Origin: Gigaspora rosea
Lineage: Eukaryota; Glomeromycota; Glomeromycetes; Diversisporales; Gigasporaceae
Length of the DNA: 64,000 nucleotides
NCBI GenBank assembly: GCA_003550325.1
Contig: QKWP01000504.1
Span: forward strand, 213,944 to 277,943
Direction: 5' to 3'
Shown piece by piece: positions 1 to 11,367 of the stretch. Position numbers and translations under genes: made by a program. Within the stretch, counting starts at the first letter, position 1, and each line of letters starts with the position of its first letter. Below the pieces are notes generated by a model. It was not told the origin of the DNA. It saw nothing but the letters and a program-made list of their open reading frames with translations, and searched no databases.

Positions 1-34
1 TGTTCCCTCTTGCCATAGGGCTTTTTCCGTCCGG

Positions 35-108
35 TTCACCAGTGGGATTTGAACTCTAGACCTGTCGCTTGGGGGTGACAACCAGACAGCTTCTCTATGT
101 CGCCACAC
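35..108 (-). repeat. tRNA-like SINE head
   Basis: On the minus strand the segment has a tRNA-like layout. An A-box-like stretch (GTGGCGAC) is followed about 40 bases later by a B box, AGTTCAAATCC, matching the RNA polymerase III consensus GGTTCRANTCC. No stable cloverleaf can be drawn, so I call it a tRNA-derived SINE head or tRNA relic, not a working tRNA. Similar B-box segments occur at 3340-3412 and 14693-14762. Confidence 0.5.
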
Positions 109-1130
109 CCCAATGGATCAATAGTTATTCACAAAAACTATTGATTTTTTAGTAATTTTATAAGAAAACATAATAACCAATAGTATTTGGCCAATAAAAT
201 TCGATCCAATGATCTAAATAAAATGAAATTGGTATCATTCGACTCCTCTCACCGAGGCGAATCGAATAGTACCAAAATAATTAAATTTGGACTACTGGTT
301 CAATTTTTAGCCAATTTTTTCTAAAAAAATTACGTTATATTTTTTTGACCCCTCTACTTATTGAGAAAACATTATCATTCGTCCAACCCCCTCTTGTATA
401 ACATTATTTATGGATGCCCCTAATCGATATATATCTGATTATCAAATATATATCGATTACTATCTCTATTAATAGAAATCAGCAGGAGTATTTAGTATCG
501 ATATATATCTTACCCAGTTAGTAATCGATATATATCTATATATAAAATTTGCTGATGATAGTGATTATAATTGATAAATATCTATAATAGTTAATGATCG
601 ATATATAATCAATATACAAAACTAATGCATCAGCATTATGATATATCTGCCCCATTATACAATAATTATATCATTAATAAAATTAAAATTTATTTAATAA
701 GTGTGATACATATTCATGCTATATACAAGTTTATTTTTAATAACTAATCGGCCAACTTCTAAATAAAATAATAGCAACAAAAAGCAGCAACTAAATACAA
801 TAAGAAAAGGAAAAAATCTCCAAAATCTTTCCAATCGATTAAACTACTACAAACTTCCACCAAAGTTTCATCTATTTATACTCGAAAAAAATACAAAAGG
901 CCCAAAGATCGAAGTTGCTAAATAATAAAACCCACCAAACACAATGATACTAAGGTAGTGAAGGCCTCCAAAGACAACAATGACAATAACGACAATGATA
1001 CCAAAGTGACTTAACTAGTGAAAATATACTACTAGAAGCATAAGACTTTCGAACTAATTTATTAACAAAAATGTCAAAAGCCTAAAATCCCTTAAACGAT
1101 GTCAACAAAATAGCAAAAGTAGTATGCCAT
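109..1130. other. Gene-free AT-rich stretch with ATCGATATATAT cluster
   Basis: No gene is recognised. A palindrome-like piece at about 190-300 (with GGCGAATCGAATAGTA) belongs to a family seen again at 43246-43375 and 43465-43560. Between about 424 and 615 the motif ATCGATATATAT recurs many times; a second cluster lies at 3850-4050. The remainder is A-rich and holds no long open frame. Confidence 0.5.
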
Positions 1131-1136
1131 TACCTT

Positions 1137-1312
1137 ACCGAAAGAATGTCGTCACTTCACCGCAAGGACGTTTTCACTTCATCGCAAGAATGTCATCACT
1201 TTATCGCAAGAATATTGTCATTTCACCGCAAGAATGCTGTTATTTCACTACAAGAACGTTATTACTTTACCGCAAGAATGACATCAATTCACCACAAGAA
1301 CGACAGCGAAAT
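1137..1312. repeat. 22-bp minisatellite, eight copies
   Basis: Eight consecutive 22-bp units follow the pattern ACCGCAAGAATGTCATCACTTC with a few substitutions each. The register is exact: unit starts fall at 1137 plus multiples of 22, the last at 1291. Because 22 is not a multiple of three, all frames read through a repetitive peptide, which explains the short overlapping plus-strand ORFs here. I see no reason to call a protein. Confidence 0.9.
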
Positions 1313-2016
1313 ACTAAAGAATGCCACAAGAAACCACCAAAAAAAGTATTAATGTTAGTTGTAATGATATAAAAAAAGATCAAAACATACTGAAAAATAC
1401 TTATCTTTATATCCAACGTATTTCAGTAAAGTCAGATGGGAAATCTCTACTCCACAATTCTTGGTCTATTTCAGTTTTTAGTTCTTGGCTGCCTCTACTT
1501 TGTTAATTTTTCCTAACTTTTTTTTTTTTGAAATTTCCTCTAGGTTTACCCCAAGAGGTCCTGTTTTGCGATCTTTATTTAAGGTCATTGGTCATGTGGA
1601 CCCAACAGGCCCCCTATATTTTCATTACATATCCTATTTTCTATTTTTAATTTTTGTTCTACGAAGTCTACTCCCTTTTTATCCAGTTTTCCTGGCTGAG
1701 TCCAGCCGAACCGTCATTCGGTATGCCCCAACTGAAGGCTTCATTTAGATCAACTTTAAGGAGTTAGTTTACTCTGCTAATATGCTTAGTAGGTCCATTT
1801 TTCGTCTACTCAGGTACTCCTTTCTGAGTTTGAATCAGGTCAGGTTTTCCTTGTGGGACTTTTCCTGGTTAGGTGTCATAACACACTTGTTTTTCTTTTT
1901 CTTTTATAATGGATGGTCCTTATGTTTACGACATTTCTTGTCAGATATTTCCTTTTCTGGATGCTGCATGACCTTGTAGTTATGTCACGCAACTTATTGT
2001 TGCTGTAGTACCATGT
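1313..2016. other. No recognised gene
   Basis: This flank of the 2025-3268 element holds only short frames. On the minus strand a short reading frame runs up to the element and may have continued beyond it (3277-3339), so the element may have landed in an older coding or transposon relic. Nothing in the translation is recognisable. Confidence 0.35.
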
Positions 2017-2024
2017 CTGGAAAC

Positions 2025-3268
2025 TAGGGTTCCAAACCCGGATCAAATCAAACTTTAGGTCAGATTTGGGTTTGATTTGATTTGAAATCAAACTCAAACC
2101 CAAACTATGATTAAAAAAAATATTTGTGTTTGATTTGAAGCAAACTGAGTTTAAAGTTTGCAAACTAGTTTGAGTTTGAATAATATAAAGATCATATAGG
2201 CGAAATGTAGCATGCTTCTATCTACAATTTTTTTCTTACTAAGTTAATGATAGATGTCCACTAATTGAAAGTTGTAGAGCTCGTCGAGACGCATCTAACA
2301 GTGGTTAGATAATCCAAATTGGTCTAGTAGATAGCAAGATATCGTCAAAAATGATTGACCGACTATATAAAAATCCGTGATGGAGATTACATATAAAAAT
2401 CACTATAGCGAAATGTGGCTGCTTTCATCTAAAACTTTTTTACTAACTAAGTTAACAACACATGTCCACTAATTGAAAGTTGTAGAGCTCGTCGAGACGC
2501 ATCTAACGGTGGTTAGATCATCCAAATCGGCCCAGTGGATGGCGAAATATCGTCGAAAAACGATTGGTCGACTATATAAAATCTCTATGTAAACATTGTT
2601 TACATAAGAAATTTTATATAGTCGACCAATCGTTTTTCAACGATATACTATCCACTGGGCCGATTTGGATAATCTAACCACCATTAGATGCGTCTCGACG
2701 AGCTCTACAACTTTCAATTAGTGGGCATGTATCATTAACTTAGTAAGTAAAAAGATTTAGATGGAAGCACGCCACATTTTGCCTATAGTAATATTCATAT
2801 GTAATCTCTGTCACAGATTTTTATATAGTCAGCCAATCGTTTTTTGACGATATCTTGCCATCCATTGGACCGATTTGGATGATCTAACCACCGTTAGATG
2901 CGTCTTGACAAGCTCTACAACTTTCAATTAGTCGACAAGTACCATTAGCTTAGTAAGAAAAAATGTTTTAAATAGAAGCATGCCACATTTTGCCTATGAT
3001 CACTCTCTAGTTGACAGGTGATTATCAATTAAATATCTTGTCTAAAATATAAAAATATATTTATGTTATTCAAACTCAAACTAGTTTGCAAACTTCAAAT
3101 CAAACTCAAATCAAACTTGGTATAGTATTTGGGTTTGGTTTGAATTTGATTATTTTTTATTTGAATTTGGGTTTGATCTCAAACTTTATAAAATTTATAG
3201 TTTGAGTTTGGTTTGATTTGGGATTTGATCAAACTCAAATCAAACCTGGATCAAACTTCGGAACCCTA
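2025..3268. mobile_element. hAT-like foldback element, 1.24 kb
   Basis: Two long arms are inverted copies of each other and meet near 2600 around GTAAACATTGTTTAC. The ends are TAGGGTTCC and its inverse GGAACCCTA. Flanks are CTGGAAAC (2017-2024) and CCGGAAAC (3269-3276), an 8-bp target duplication with one mismatch, as expected for hAT-type insertion. The outer arms are rich in CAAACTCAAACC. An inner block, GAGCTCGTCGAGACGCATCT, occurs in all arms here and in the copy at 4085-4732. There is no transposase, so it is non-autonomous. Confidence 0.8.
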
Positions 3269-3339
3269 CCGGAAACAGGAGATAATCGACGCCTTATCAT
3301 AGATCTTTTAATATTCGTGGTCCTAATACAGTTTTTGTC

Positions 3340-3412
3340 ATCTACTAGACTCGAACTGGCGACCTTGCAAATACAACCCAGAGTGCTAACCACTGCACTA
3401 TCTGACCCAGGG
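3340..3412 (-). repeat. tRNA-derived SINE head
   Basis: The minus strand contains a D-arm-like GTGCAGTGGTTAGCAC, in which GTGC pairs with GCAC, then GCAAGGTCGCCAGTTCGAGTC, whose AGTTCGAGTC is a good B box. About five of seven acceptor positions can pair. The anticodon arm does not fold, so it is tRNA-like and not a working tRNA. Its 3' half matches the segment at 14693-14762 closely (GCAAGGTTGCCAGTTCAATTC), which indicates one SINE family. Confidence 0.65.
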
Positions 3413-3553
3413 TCTATTTTTCCTAACTTAATTACTTCCTCTTGTAATTTTTCTATTTTCTCAGCATGCTGGTTAATTGCTGGCGCTAATGTTTCTAACA
3501 TCTTGTCTTTTTTGCTATTCCAGTCATCACTTCTAAAAGGTCTGTTTTTGTAA
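3413..3553 (-). other. Short coiled-coil-like coding relic
   Basis: The minus-strand frame reads a short helical, charged segment (NQHAEKIEKLQEEVIKL) just upstream of the SINE head. It could be the end of a gene or of an older transposon protein that the SINE truncated. The family is not recognised. Confidence 0.3.
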
Positions 3554-3559
3554 GATGGC

Positions 3560-4084
3560 AGGTTGGTGGGGTCAACCTTTATGTCTGTATATTTTTAGAC
3601 TAAATTAAATAAAAAAATAAATAAATAAATACAATAAGTAAAAAAAAAAATAAATATAAAAAAAATAATCAAACCGAAATAAATTACAAAAAATCAAAAT
3701 GTAATAAATAAAAAAAAAGATCAAAATAAAAAAAAAAGATTCAGTAGATTTATCAATATGCAAAGAGAAGATCTTAAAATTACGATTGTTCCCGATGTAT
3801 GCTGCAAATAGCTATGAAGGTTTTTGTATAACAGATGAAAATCTAATATCTAGCGATTAATATCCATTAATCGTTATATATCAGTTTTAATAAATATGAT
3901 AAAAATCGATTAATAGATATATAGCATTTATATTTATTTACGCTATATATCGATTATAGATACAAATCAATATATAACTAGTTTAACAATATATATTGTT
4001 AATTTTTAATCAATATATATCGATTAATTGTTATATATCAATATTTATCTATATAAAAATTTCCTGATTAAGTTACTTAATTGA
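3560..4084. other. Low-complexity A-rich DNA and second ATCGATATATAT cluster
   Basis: Positions 3600-3745 are A-rich simple sequence (AAATAAATAAAT and similar). From about 3845 to 4055, AT-palindromic motifs such as ATATATCGATTA recur, as at 424-615. No gene is seen. Confidence 0.6.
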
Positions 4085-4732
4085 TAATCTACCTATCAAC
4101 TAAAAAGTAATCATAGGCAAATTGTGGGTCTTCCATTTAAAACTTTTTTTCTTACTAAGGTAATAGTACTTGTCGACTAATTGAAAGTTGTAGAGCTTAT
4201 CAATACGCATCTAATGGTGGTTAGATCATCCAAATCGGCCCAGTAGATGGTGAGATATCATCAAAAATGATTGGCTGACTATATTGTTTTTATAGAGATT
4301 TTATATTGTCGACCAATAATTTTTTGATGATATCTTATCATCCACTAGGCCGATTTGGATAATATAACCACTATTAGACGCATTTCGATGAGCTCTACAA
4401 CTTTCAATTAGTGACAAGTACCATTAACTTAGTAAGAAAAAAAGTTTTAAATAGAAGCATGCTACATTTCGCTAATAGTAATTTTTATATGATCTGTATT
4501 ACATTAACTATGATCACTTTCCAGTGACTGGTGGATTATCAATTAAAATATAAAAATATATTTATATTATTCAAACTCAAATTCAAACCAAACTTCAAAT
4601 TTAACTAAAAGTTTGCTTCAAATCAAACTTAAATATTTTTTTAATCATAGTTTGGGTTTGGGTTTGATTTCAAATCGAATCAAACCCCAATCTGACCTAA
4701 AGTTTGATTTGATCCAGTTTGTAGGAACCCTA
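4085..4732. mobile_element. Second copy of the foldback element, left end missing
   Basis: It shares the inner block (ACTAATTGAAAGTTGTAGAG, CATCCAAATCGGCCCAGTAG) and the CAAACTC-rich right arm with the element at 2025-3268, and ends in the same GGAACCCTA. The right arm is full and the left arm is short, so the copy is truncated. It ends against the Tc1-type transposase relic, whose reading runs up to the junction. This suggests that the element inserted into that older transposon. Confidence 0.75.
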
Positions 4733-4740
4733 TCTACAAA

Positions 4741-5199
4741 CAGTTTTATTAAATCAACTCAGCCATAAAACCCTTTATAATGAAGGTGTCATTGTATGGT
4801 TCATGTGGATACTTCGACAGAGGTTGATTCAATAAACTTATTTGTCAAAATATNTCAGCCATAAAACCCTTTATAATGAAGGTGTCATTGTATGGTTCAT
4901 GTGGATACTTCGACAGAGGTTGATTCAATAAACTTATTTGTCAAAATATTTAGTATAACTTTTTTGTCTTTTTTCAAAATGCAAACTAGGTGGTGAATAC
5001 CATGTTCAGTTACTTTAGAGGCCACCCAGAGCAAGGAAGAGACACTACTTTTCCAGTCTTTTTGTAGTATGTAACTACATTGTGGACGGTGCTTCTGGAT
5101 AATTTTAGACTCCATGATCGTTACTTGCTTTACACTACAACTCCATGCACCAATGATTTTATTACATTGTTCGGCAGTAAGTTGTTTTCTTGTTTTCAT
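4741..5199 (-). pseudogene. Tc1/mariner-type transposase relic
   Basis: The start MKTRKQLTAEQ and the stretch IIGAWSCSVKQVT resemble the N-terminal helix-turn-helix of Tc1-like transposases, which binds the inverted ends. A second segment, LTNKFIESTSVEVST, then TIQ, HLHYKGFYG and VDLIK, matches the family pattern TIRRALHxxGFYGR. Three Arg positions of that pattern are TGA, consistent with CGA to TGA transitions. The segment around 5040-5100 slips to another frame (KTGKVVSLPCSG) and back, so at least two indels are present. The catalytic DDE part is missing. It is an ordinary decayed DNA transposon. Confidence 0.7.
4759..4949. repeat. Exact 95-bp direct duplication around one N
   Basis: Positions 4759-4853 and 4855-4949 are identical, base for base, and are separated only by the single ambiguous base N at 4854. 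Two exact copies meeting at an N are what an assembler produces when overlapping contig ends are joined without merging. It should be read as an artefact that places extra sequence inside the Tc1 relic. Confidence 0.85.
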
Positions 5200-5235
5200 G
5201 ATAAAAAAAAAATGAGAAAAAAAAAAACTAGGCAC

Positions 5236-7535
5236 ACTAGCGTATTCGAATTATACTATAAAAAATTTTTTTCTATAGCTTGTATAAGAATTTTCAAGAA
5301 AAAAATTTTTTGTAAACAATGAGTCATAACCAGTGATCATCACCGATTTTCAAAAATCCCATGATTTATGTCAGGGGAGTGTACATGGTAACCATATACT
5401 TTGTGATATTGCATATCACCGTTCCTGGTATAAATCGTTTATAAATCATTTATAGTCATTATGCATATCACTTAATTTTAATATTCCCATCAAAATTTCG
5501 TCCTTATGAATTTAACTTAAGGCTATACAAAATAATTCATTGGAGGTAGTAACTGGGTTGTTATATATATATATATATATATATAATTATTATCATAAAT
5601 TCCAGGACACCTGATAAAACATGTGGCGAATAGGTTTTTGATCGATTCAATTTTGGGATTGATTGTATAGAAAAGAATCCTTGAATCTTTTACATACAAT
5701 AAGTATCTTTATTCAATATTAGTTACGTAATATCTTATTGAAATAGTAACAGCTAAGATAATTATACTTCAAATATTTTAATAATTTCTCGCTCTTTACA
5801 AAATATCTAATGAGCATAAATTTAATTAATAAAATTTATAGAACTTTTATAAATTCGTTTTTAGCATGAATAGTCCTATGTAATTTTGTTATTTCTGGAT
5901 TTTCTTTAGGTTTCTCTTGTCTAATGGGATCATCTTTGGCGTTTTTTATTTTAAATCTCTGAAATTATCAATATCCATGATCCTTGCATATTCATGTAAT
6001 ATTCACAATATTCGCGTATTCTGGATTCCTTAAATCCAAAAATTTCTTCTAATGGCTCAATCAAAGGTCATATATTAGTATACTTATATATTCAGTTTAT
6101 TATACTACCTACAATTTGCATTTTAATTTGTTACCCTAATTCAGATTTTGTTTGTCTGAAATCTAATGTGACATCTCATCTCAACAAATTTAAATTTTTA
6201 CCAATCATGCCAATTTTCTAATTCGGATATTACGTAACATGTACTATCTACCATTTCACCAATTTAATGGAATAAGCTTCTGCTCAAATTGCTTTTTGAT
6301 TTATCAAAGCATATTCTTGAATGTGCTTCGTTTATTGTTGAATGTTTTCTTTGTTCGATGTACTTTCTTAAATAATTTATATTAAATATTTTTGGGATCT
6401 TCTATAGTATTTGTGGGCATATAAAATTATAATATATAAATTTGCTTAACTTAGTTCCAAATAGCCAATTTTTTATATGTAATAATTTTATAATAATTTT
6501 ATAGACCATCTATACTAAAGATCAACCGTATTTGAATAGTTTAAAATTATCTGAATTTTTATTTTTTCTTGGTTGATTAACTGCTAGTTGTAGTCATTGT
6601 CAACCTTTGATTAAATAAAGAATAATTATTAATATCTAACCTCAATATTCTATCGTTTATCATTTATATATTTTTATTTATAAAACTAATCAAAGCTACA
6701 TATAAAGCATAGAAGATATGTTTGTGTTTAGCAATAGTGAAATCTTTTGGATAGCATTTTGTTACATATTTCTGCATCACTTAACGCAAAGTTATTATTG
6801 TGGGAGTATTTATTGAGTGAAATATGTGAAGCAGTGTGAATGGAGGTTAATATGAGGCTGGTAAACGTTGGAGATTGGAACAATAGATGTGATATTATAT
6901 TTTCGTGTAGACAATGTTACACAATAAATCACGAGAATATAAAGGAAGGACATTTGTAACTATCTTCTTGAAAGTATAAAAGATTTCCTTAGTCATTGAA
7001 GGATAAGTACTTATGTTTCTTCTGAACTTTTAATATATAAACAAGAATTCATTAGAAATATTAGTTTTTGAATGGAAATTTGTGAAAAAATTTTAAGTTT
7101 TAAAAGAATATATTTATATGATAAGTAATCGTCTGATAATTACAATAAATTGAAAAAATAACAATATATTTATAATTAAAGTTTTTTCTACCCTTTTCTT
7201 ATTCATAAATACATTAAAGTAACTCTTCAATCTTTGAAATTTTACAGGATTTCCAGTTAATAAATAAACTTGCTTGAAGCGGCTTTGGATCAAATTTATT
7301 TTAAGGAAGGCATGAAGCTCATAAAAATGAAAAGTTTCGTATGCTTTAATTTTTTTTTTTAACTTGATGCTGCACATACAAAGATCATGCCATTAAATAA
7401 CATGAAAGATTGCTCATACACTTGAATCACCACTTTAGGAAATGTTAGAGAAATAAACTCAAGGTAAAATTAAGTACGCTAGAAAGATACATAAAGTATG
7501 TGACATCATTTATTTATATAATTGCATTATCACCG
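5236..7535. other. No recognised gene; AT-rich
   Basis: This 2.3-kb stretch holds a (TA)n microsatellite at about 5562-5586 and otherwise unique-looking AT-rich DNA. Open frames are short and of biased composition. The downstream end could include the 3' untranslated region of the kelch gene, which is transcribed leftwards. Confidence 0.5.
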
Positions 7536-9178
7536 TTATTTCATTCTATAATCAGTAGTACCAGATGTTGGAATAAATTCCTGATTTTGTCTCTTATATA
7601 ACAAAAACCCAACAGCACCCAATAGGACTATACCGGCGGTACCAATACTAATTCCAATAATCAAATCAAGATGACTTGAAGTATCTGGACTTGGAGTATC
7701 TGGACTTGAAGTATTTAGACTTGGAGTATAAGTATTTGTAGGGAGAACTGATGTGACCCAGGTGTAACTTACGATATCAAGAACATAAATATAATTACTA
7801 AGATCCAAATCAGATGTTGAAGACGCAGATGGATTCAGACCTAAAAATATGAAATTTAAATAAATTTCAATTTTTTAAAAAACAAATAAAAAAACATAAA
7901 AACATAAAAAGCAGTTACCAAAAGCAATAATCATATAATCTCCGTATAATGCAGCAGAATGACCACTAAGTTGCGGTGCATTTATTTGAGATAAATTCGT
8001 AATAGACCACATCCAAGAACTTGTATCTAATTTAGCAAGATATGGAGTTGCTGGTTTGAGTGTGTCATTCCACATCGAACCTCCATATATAATAATTTCA
8101 TTGTTTTGTGCTAAAGAAAAAAGTTTTTATTTAAAATAAATATTGATTTTATGCTTAGCATTAATACATGTATAATATATACATACTCAAAACTGCTGAA
8201 TGATAAGCACGAGTACCAATCTTATCACCACCAGCAACCTGAATAAGATCATGAATTTATAAAATTAACAAAAATTAGATTTAATAATGTCAAGGTGAAA
8301 ACATACCTTAGTAGACCAACTATAATTTTTTGTATTAAAAGTTTGAATCTATATTTGATTTAACACGAAAGTATTAAAAATTTTTTACAGAAAAGATTAA
8401 GTAAAGAGATATAAAATATTATATAAAGTATATACCTCATACATGCTAACAGTCTCATATGGATCATCTGATCCAGATCGAGTAGATTTATATCCACCAA
8501 TATAAACGATAATTCCAGTTGGTAGTAATGTAGCAGTATAACCGAAAGAAGGAAGAGGTGCATTCTCAAATATGGGTAATGTTGACCAAGTCATAGAAGT
8601 AGTATCTAATATACTCATATCATTATAATTAACATATGAATTTTTAGAACTAGTATAGTTATTTCCACCAAAAATATAAACTTTCCCATAGTTATCAATT
8701 ACAGGTTGAATTTCAGTGCGCATTTTGAAGCTAGAATTCAAGCCAATAATAATTGGAGTTGTCCATAGTGAAATACTAGAATTAAATAAATATACTGGTG
8801 AGGTTCTAAGTTAATATTTGCTGTATTTGGAATAAACATCCTTCCACCAACAAGAAAAACAGAATTATTATCAATAGGGCTAGCACATGAAGCACTTAAA
8901 ATATATCCTATTGGCATTCCAACGTCTTTATTCCATGGCGGTGTTGAAGCATTAAATGAACTCGATAAATCAATATACCAAACTTCATTAGTTATATTAG
9001 CAGCATTATCATTTCTATAATCTGTAGTTGAAAGATCTCCACCAAAAAAATAAAGTCTATTACCAATTAACGAACTAGTTTGTAGGTATCGTGGGTTTGG
9101 AATATTTTGACAATTCACAAAAGAAAATAATAAAATTATGATCAACAAAAAAGGTTGAATATTCTGAAAAAGATTCAT
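7536..9178 (-). CDS. Secreted kelch-repeat protein with C-terminal membrane anchor
   Basis: Five exons fit GT-AG rules: 9178-8436, 8348-8307, 8238-8187, 8110-7919 and 7840-7536. The start MNLFQNIQPF opens a signal peptide ending near NCQ. Kelch blades follow, marked by LYFFGGD, VFLVGGR, VYIFGGN, IVYIGGY and IIIYGGS, each with an aromatic/Trp strand (for example TMTWSTLP). After a Ser/Pro/Thr-rich stalk comes one membrane helix (LIIGISIGTAGIVLLGAVGF) and a short cytoplasmic tail. Such kelch-TM proteins are numerous in arbuscular-mycorrhizal fungi; their partners are unknown. The summed exons are one base short of a multiple of three: the frame changes near 8800, between FIPNTANINLE and PVYLFNSSISLW. 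It is either a young pseudogene or a single-base assembly error; everything else is intact. Confidence 0.85.
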
Positions 9179-9276
9179 GGTAAAAAATATTTTTATATGA
9201 CGACGAATTATGAACAATATATTGTTAATGTTCGGGAATCAATTTTTATCCTAAGACAAAAATTAAAAAGATTATA

Positions 9277-9701
9277 CAGTGCAGACAACCTAGTCCCGAC
9301 CAATAAATTGAAAAAATTCAAATTGCTAATCCTTCTTTAAAAAAAAATAGTAAACAAAAAATACTATCTTAAAATATCAAATAAAAACAAGCTAAATACT
9401 TCTACGGTCTTAAATTTTTTTTTTAAATCTATTTATAAAAAAAGTTATAGCAGGTTGAAGTTATAGTATTTTTATAATAAAATATGAAATTTGGCCACCT
9501 TTTATATATATATAAAAAAAGGCAAATTTGGTCTCTTTAAACAATAAATTTTATTTTTATATACATTAAAAATTCAAGTTTTGACACTTTATATATAAAT
9601 ATTTGCTAAATTTTCAAATTGTCTATTTCATATATATAAAGAATAAAATCTGAATTTGGCGCTAAAAATTTTTATTGGTTGGGACTAGGTTGTCCGCAAT
9701 G
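9277..9701. mobile_element. MITE with Tc1/pogo-like ends, about 425 bp
   Basis: The left end CAGTGCAGACAACCTAGTCC and the inverted right end (CATTGCGGACAACCTAGTCC on the other strand) match over about 28 bp with three differences, and both are flanked by TA. The interior is AT-rich and non-coding. It sits about 100 bp upstream of the kelch start codon and may affect its promoter. Confidence 0.75.
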
Positions 9702-10344
9702 TACTAATAGTTCTCATTATTGAGTTTATTATCGAAAAGTTTATTTTACTGCAAACGATCCATTATTTGGGTAAATGGCCTGATCATTTGGGACATTTAA
9801 AAATTTTATTGCTTAGATAGCTGATATAAAAAGCATCGACGCCGTGATTTCGCAGCTAAATATAACAGATAAAGTAAAATTTACTATATTTACATCTTAA
9901 ATAAAGCTGCCTGGAGAACAACTTTTAAGATCACTAACTTAGCATTAGTAAAATTGACTTTTATGATTGTCGATCATTTTTTTTATTTGTCTAATTTTGA
10001 TCGGCTAATTAAATGACCTTTTTTCATGGGTCATTTGAATTTGAATGACACAATGGCTGATCACTTAGTCATTTGAACCATTTAGATCAACTGTACGTTG
10101 TACGTTGAAAAATTTTCTTAAATTGTCATTATTAATAAAGTAGAGAATCTAGAAATTTCAATAAAACAATATACCAAGAATAATGTGTATTTTAAAAACA
10201 ATTTGATAAAATTAAGGCGAATCTGAATTGGTAAATTTAATAATTATAAGATTCAATTACTTTAAGCCTAATTCGTAATCCGCATAAGAAGCAGTGAAAG
10301 ATTATATGAAAAATCAGGTGATTTTTACCATTAAAGTTGCCATT
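9702..10344. other. No recognised gene
   Basis: AT-rich unique-looking sequence. A local cluster of TGATCATTTGGGACATTT-like words at about 9780-10080 (for example GGCTGATCACTTAGTCATTTG) hints at an old degenerate repeat. No coding signal is seen. Confidence 0.4.
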
Positions 10345-10580
10345 TCTGGAATATAGAGTTTCCCAAGGGAAGCCTCTTTTTTACTAAGTGAATCTTCTAT
10401 GTGTATGATGGCGACTATATTGTTACTTCTTTGTTTACACAAGTCGCGAAGATTAAAATACTCATATCTCACGATCTAATGTGCTGATTTTAACTTTTAA
10501 TCGCCATTATGATCAAGGTTCACTTAGTAAAAAAAAAAAAAAAAAAAGAGGCTCTTTTGGGAAATTCAAGATTCCAAAGC
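10345..10580. mobile_element. Short inverted-repeat MITE, about 235 bp
   Basis: About 55 bp at each end are inverted copies. The left holds GAGTTTCCCAAGGGAAGCCT and ACTAAGTGAA; the right holds TTCACTTAGT, an A tract of about 18, then GAGGCTCTTTTGGGAAATTC. I could not fix the target duplication, so the superfamily is open. The A tract gives the short Lys-rich ORF beginning at 10509, which I do not regard as a gene. Confidence 0.65.
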
Positions 10581-10589
10581 TGGCAAAAA

Positions 10590-11360
10590 ATATATAGTAA
10601 CCATACCTTCACGATTTACTATGATTTTCACTGGTTATTATACGAATTTAATTGTAAAAGAAATTTCTATATATGTTTAAAAGTAGGCAAAATCTATATA
10701 AGAACTTTTGTTTATCATAAATATAGTAAGATTTATAAGAAATGATTACTTAAAAGATATTATTTTAACAAAAACCTATATTTCCAGTGATGATCTTTAT
10801 TTGTGAGACATTCAGAAATCTTACTCAATCCCGCGGAACCCACGCAGGATTTTTAAAAAATCATGATTTGCCAATCACTACTAACAACTACTAACAATGC
10901 AGAGGTATCGATTGAATTACCTACACATAATTCTAAATGCTATTGTTTACTTTGATATCTTGAATGTGTCATCCCGACAGCAACTTGAAAAGTGGGATGA
11001 AGGAAAACCCCCTTATTTCCTTTTGAATACCGTGCTACTTAACTTAGACAAGTTTTATATACACAAATACAAGAAAAATTTTCTTTCGGAAATACTACGT
11101 AAATATGTACATAAATCATACAATAAATTACGAAAATATATTATCCGATACTTTTGTATCGGGCAACTAATAAAATCACAAGTTACGTACGTACGTATGA
11201 GATTAAAAAAACGGATAAGTACATCATATTACGCTTTTGGGTACAACCAATCAAAAATAGGTTGCTCATAATCTGTAAAATACGAATATGCAATCAAGAA
11301 AAAAAAAACTAACAATTTTGGAAACATGTTTTAGTAAAATCACGCCACATTTCATTTCCA
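10590..11360. other. No supported gene; small inverted-repeat relic
   Basis: A weak inverted pair (CAGTGATGATC near 10789, GATTTGCCAATCACTAC near 10874) suggests a ~100-bp MITE. A 124-codon open frame at 10897-11271 has no recognisable feature and skewed AT-driven composition. The segment around 11240 (GGGTACAACCAATCAAAAA) resembles repeat DNA at 41850. I see no supported gene. Confidence 0.4.
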
Positions 11361-11367
11361 CGTACGT

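Noticed and set aside
1124-1506. Overlapping small plus-strand ORFs with repeated RKN and SPQE words
   Set aside because: They are read from the 22-bp minisatellite, which leaves all frames open; nothing else supports a protein.
3340-3412. Functional tRNA gene
   Set aside because: A and B boxes are present, but the anticodon arm does not pair and the acceptor stem has mismatches. A SINE head is the better reading.
10897-11271. 124-codon plus-strand ORF
   Set aside because: No domain, no signal, AT-driven composition, and its end overlaps repeat-like DNA related to 41850. No homologue comes to mind.
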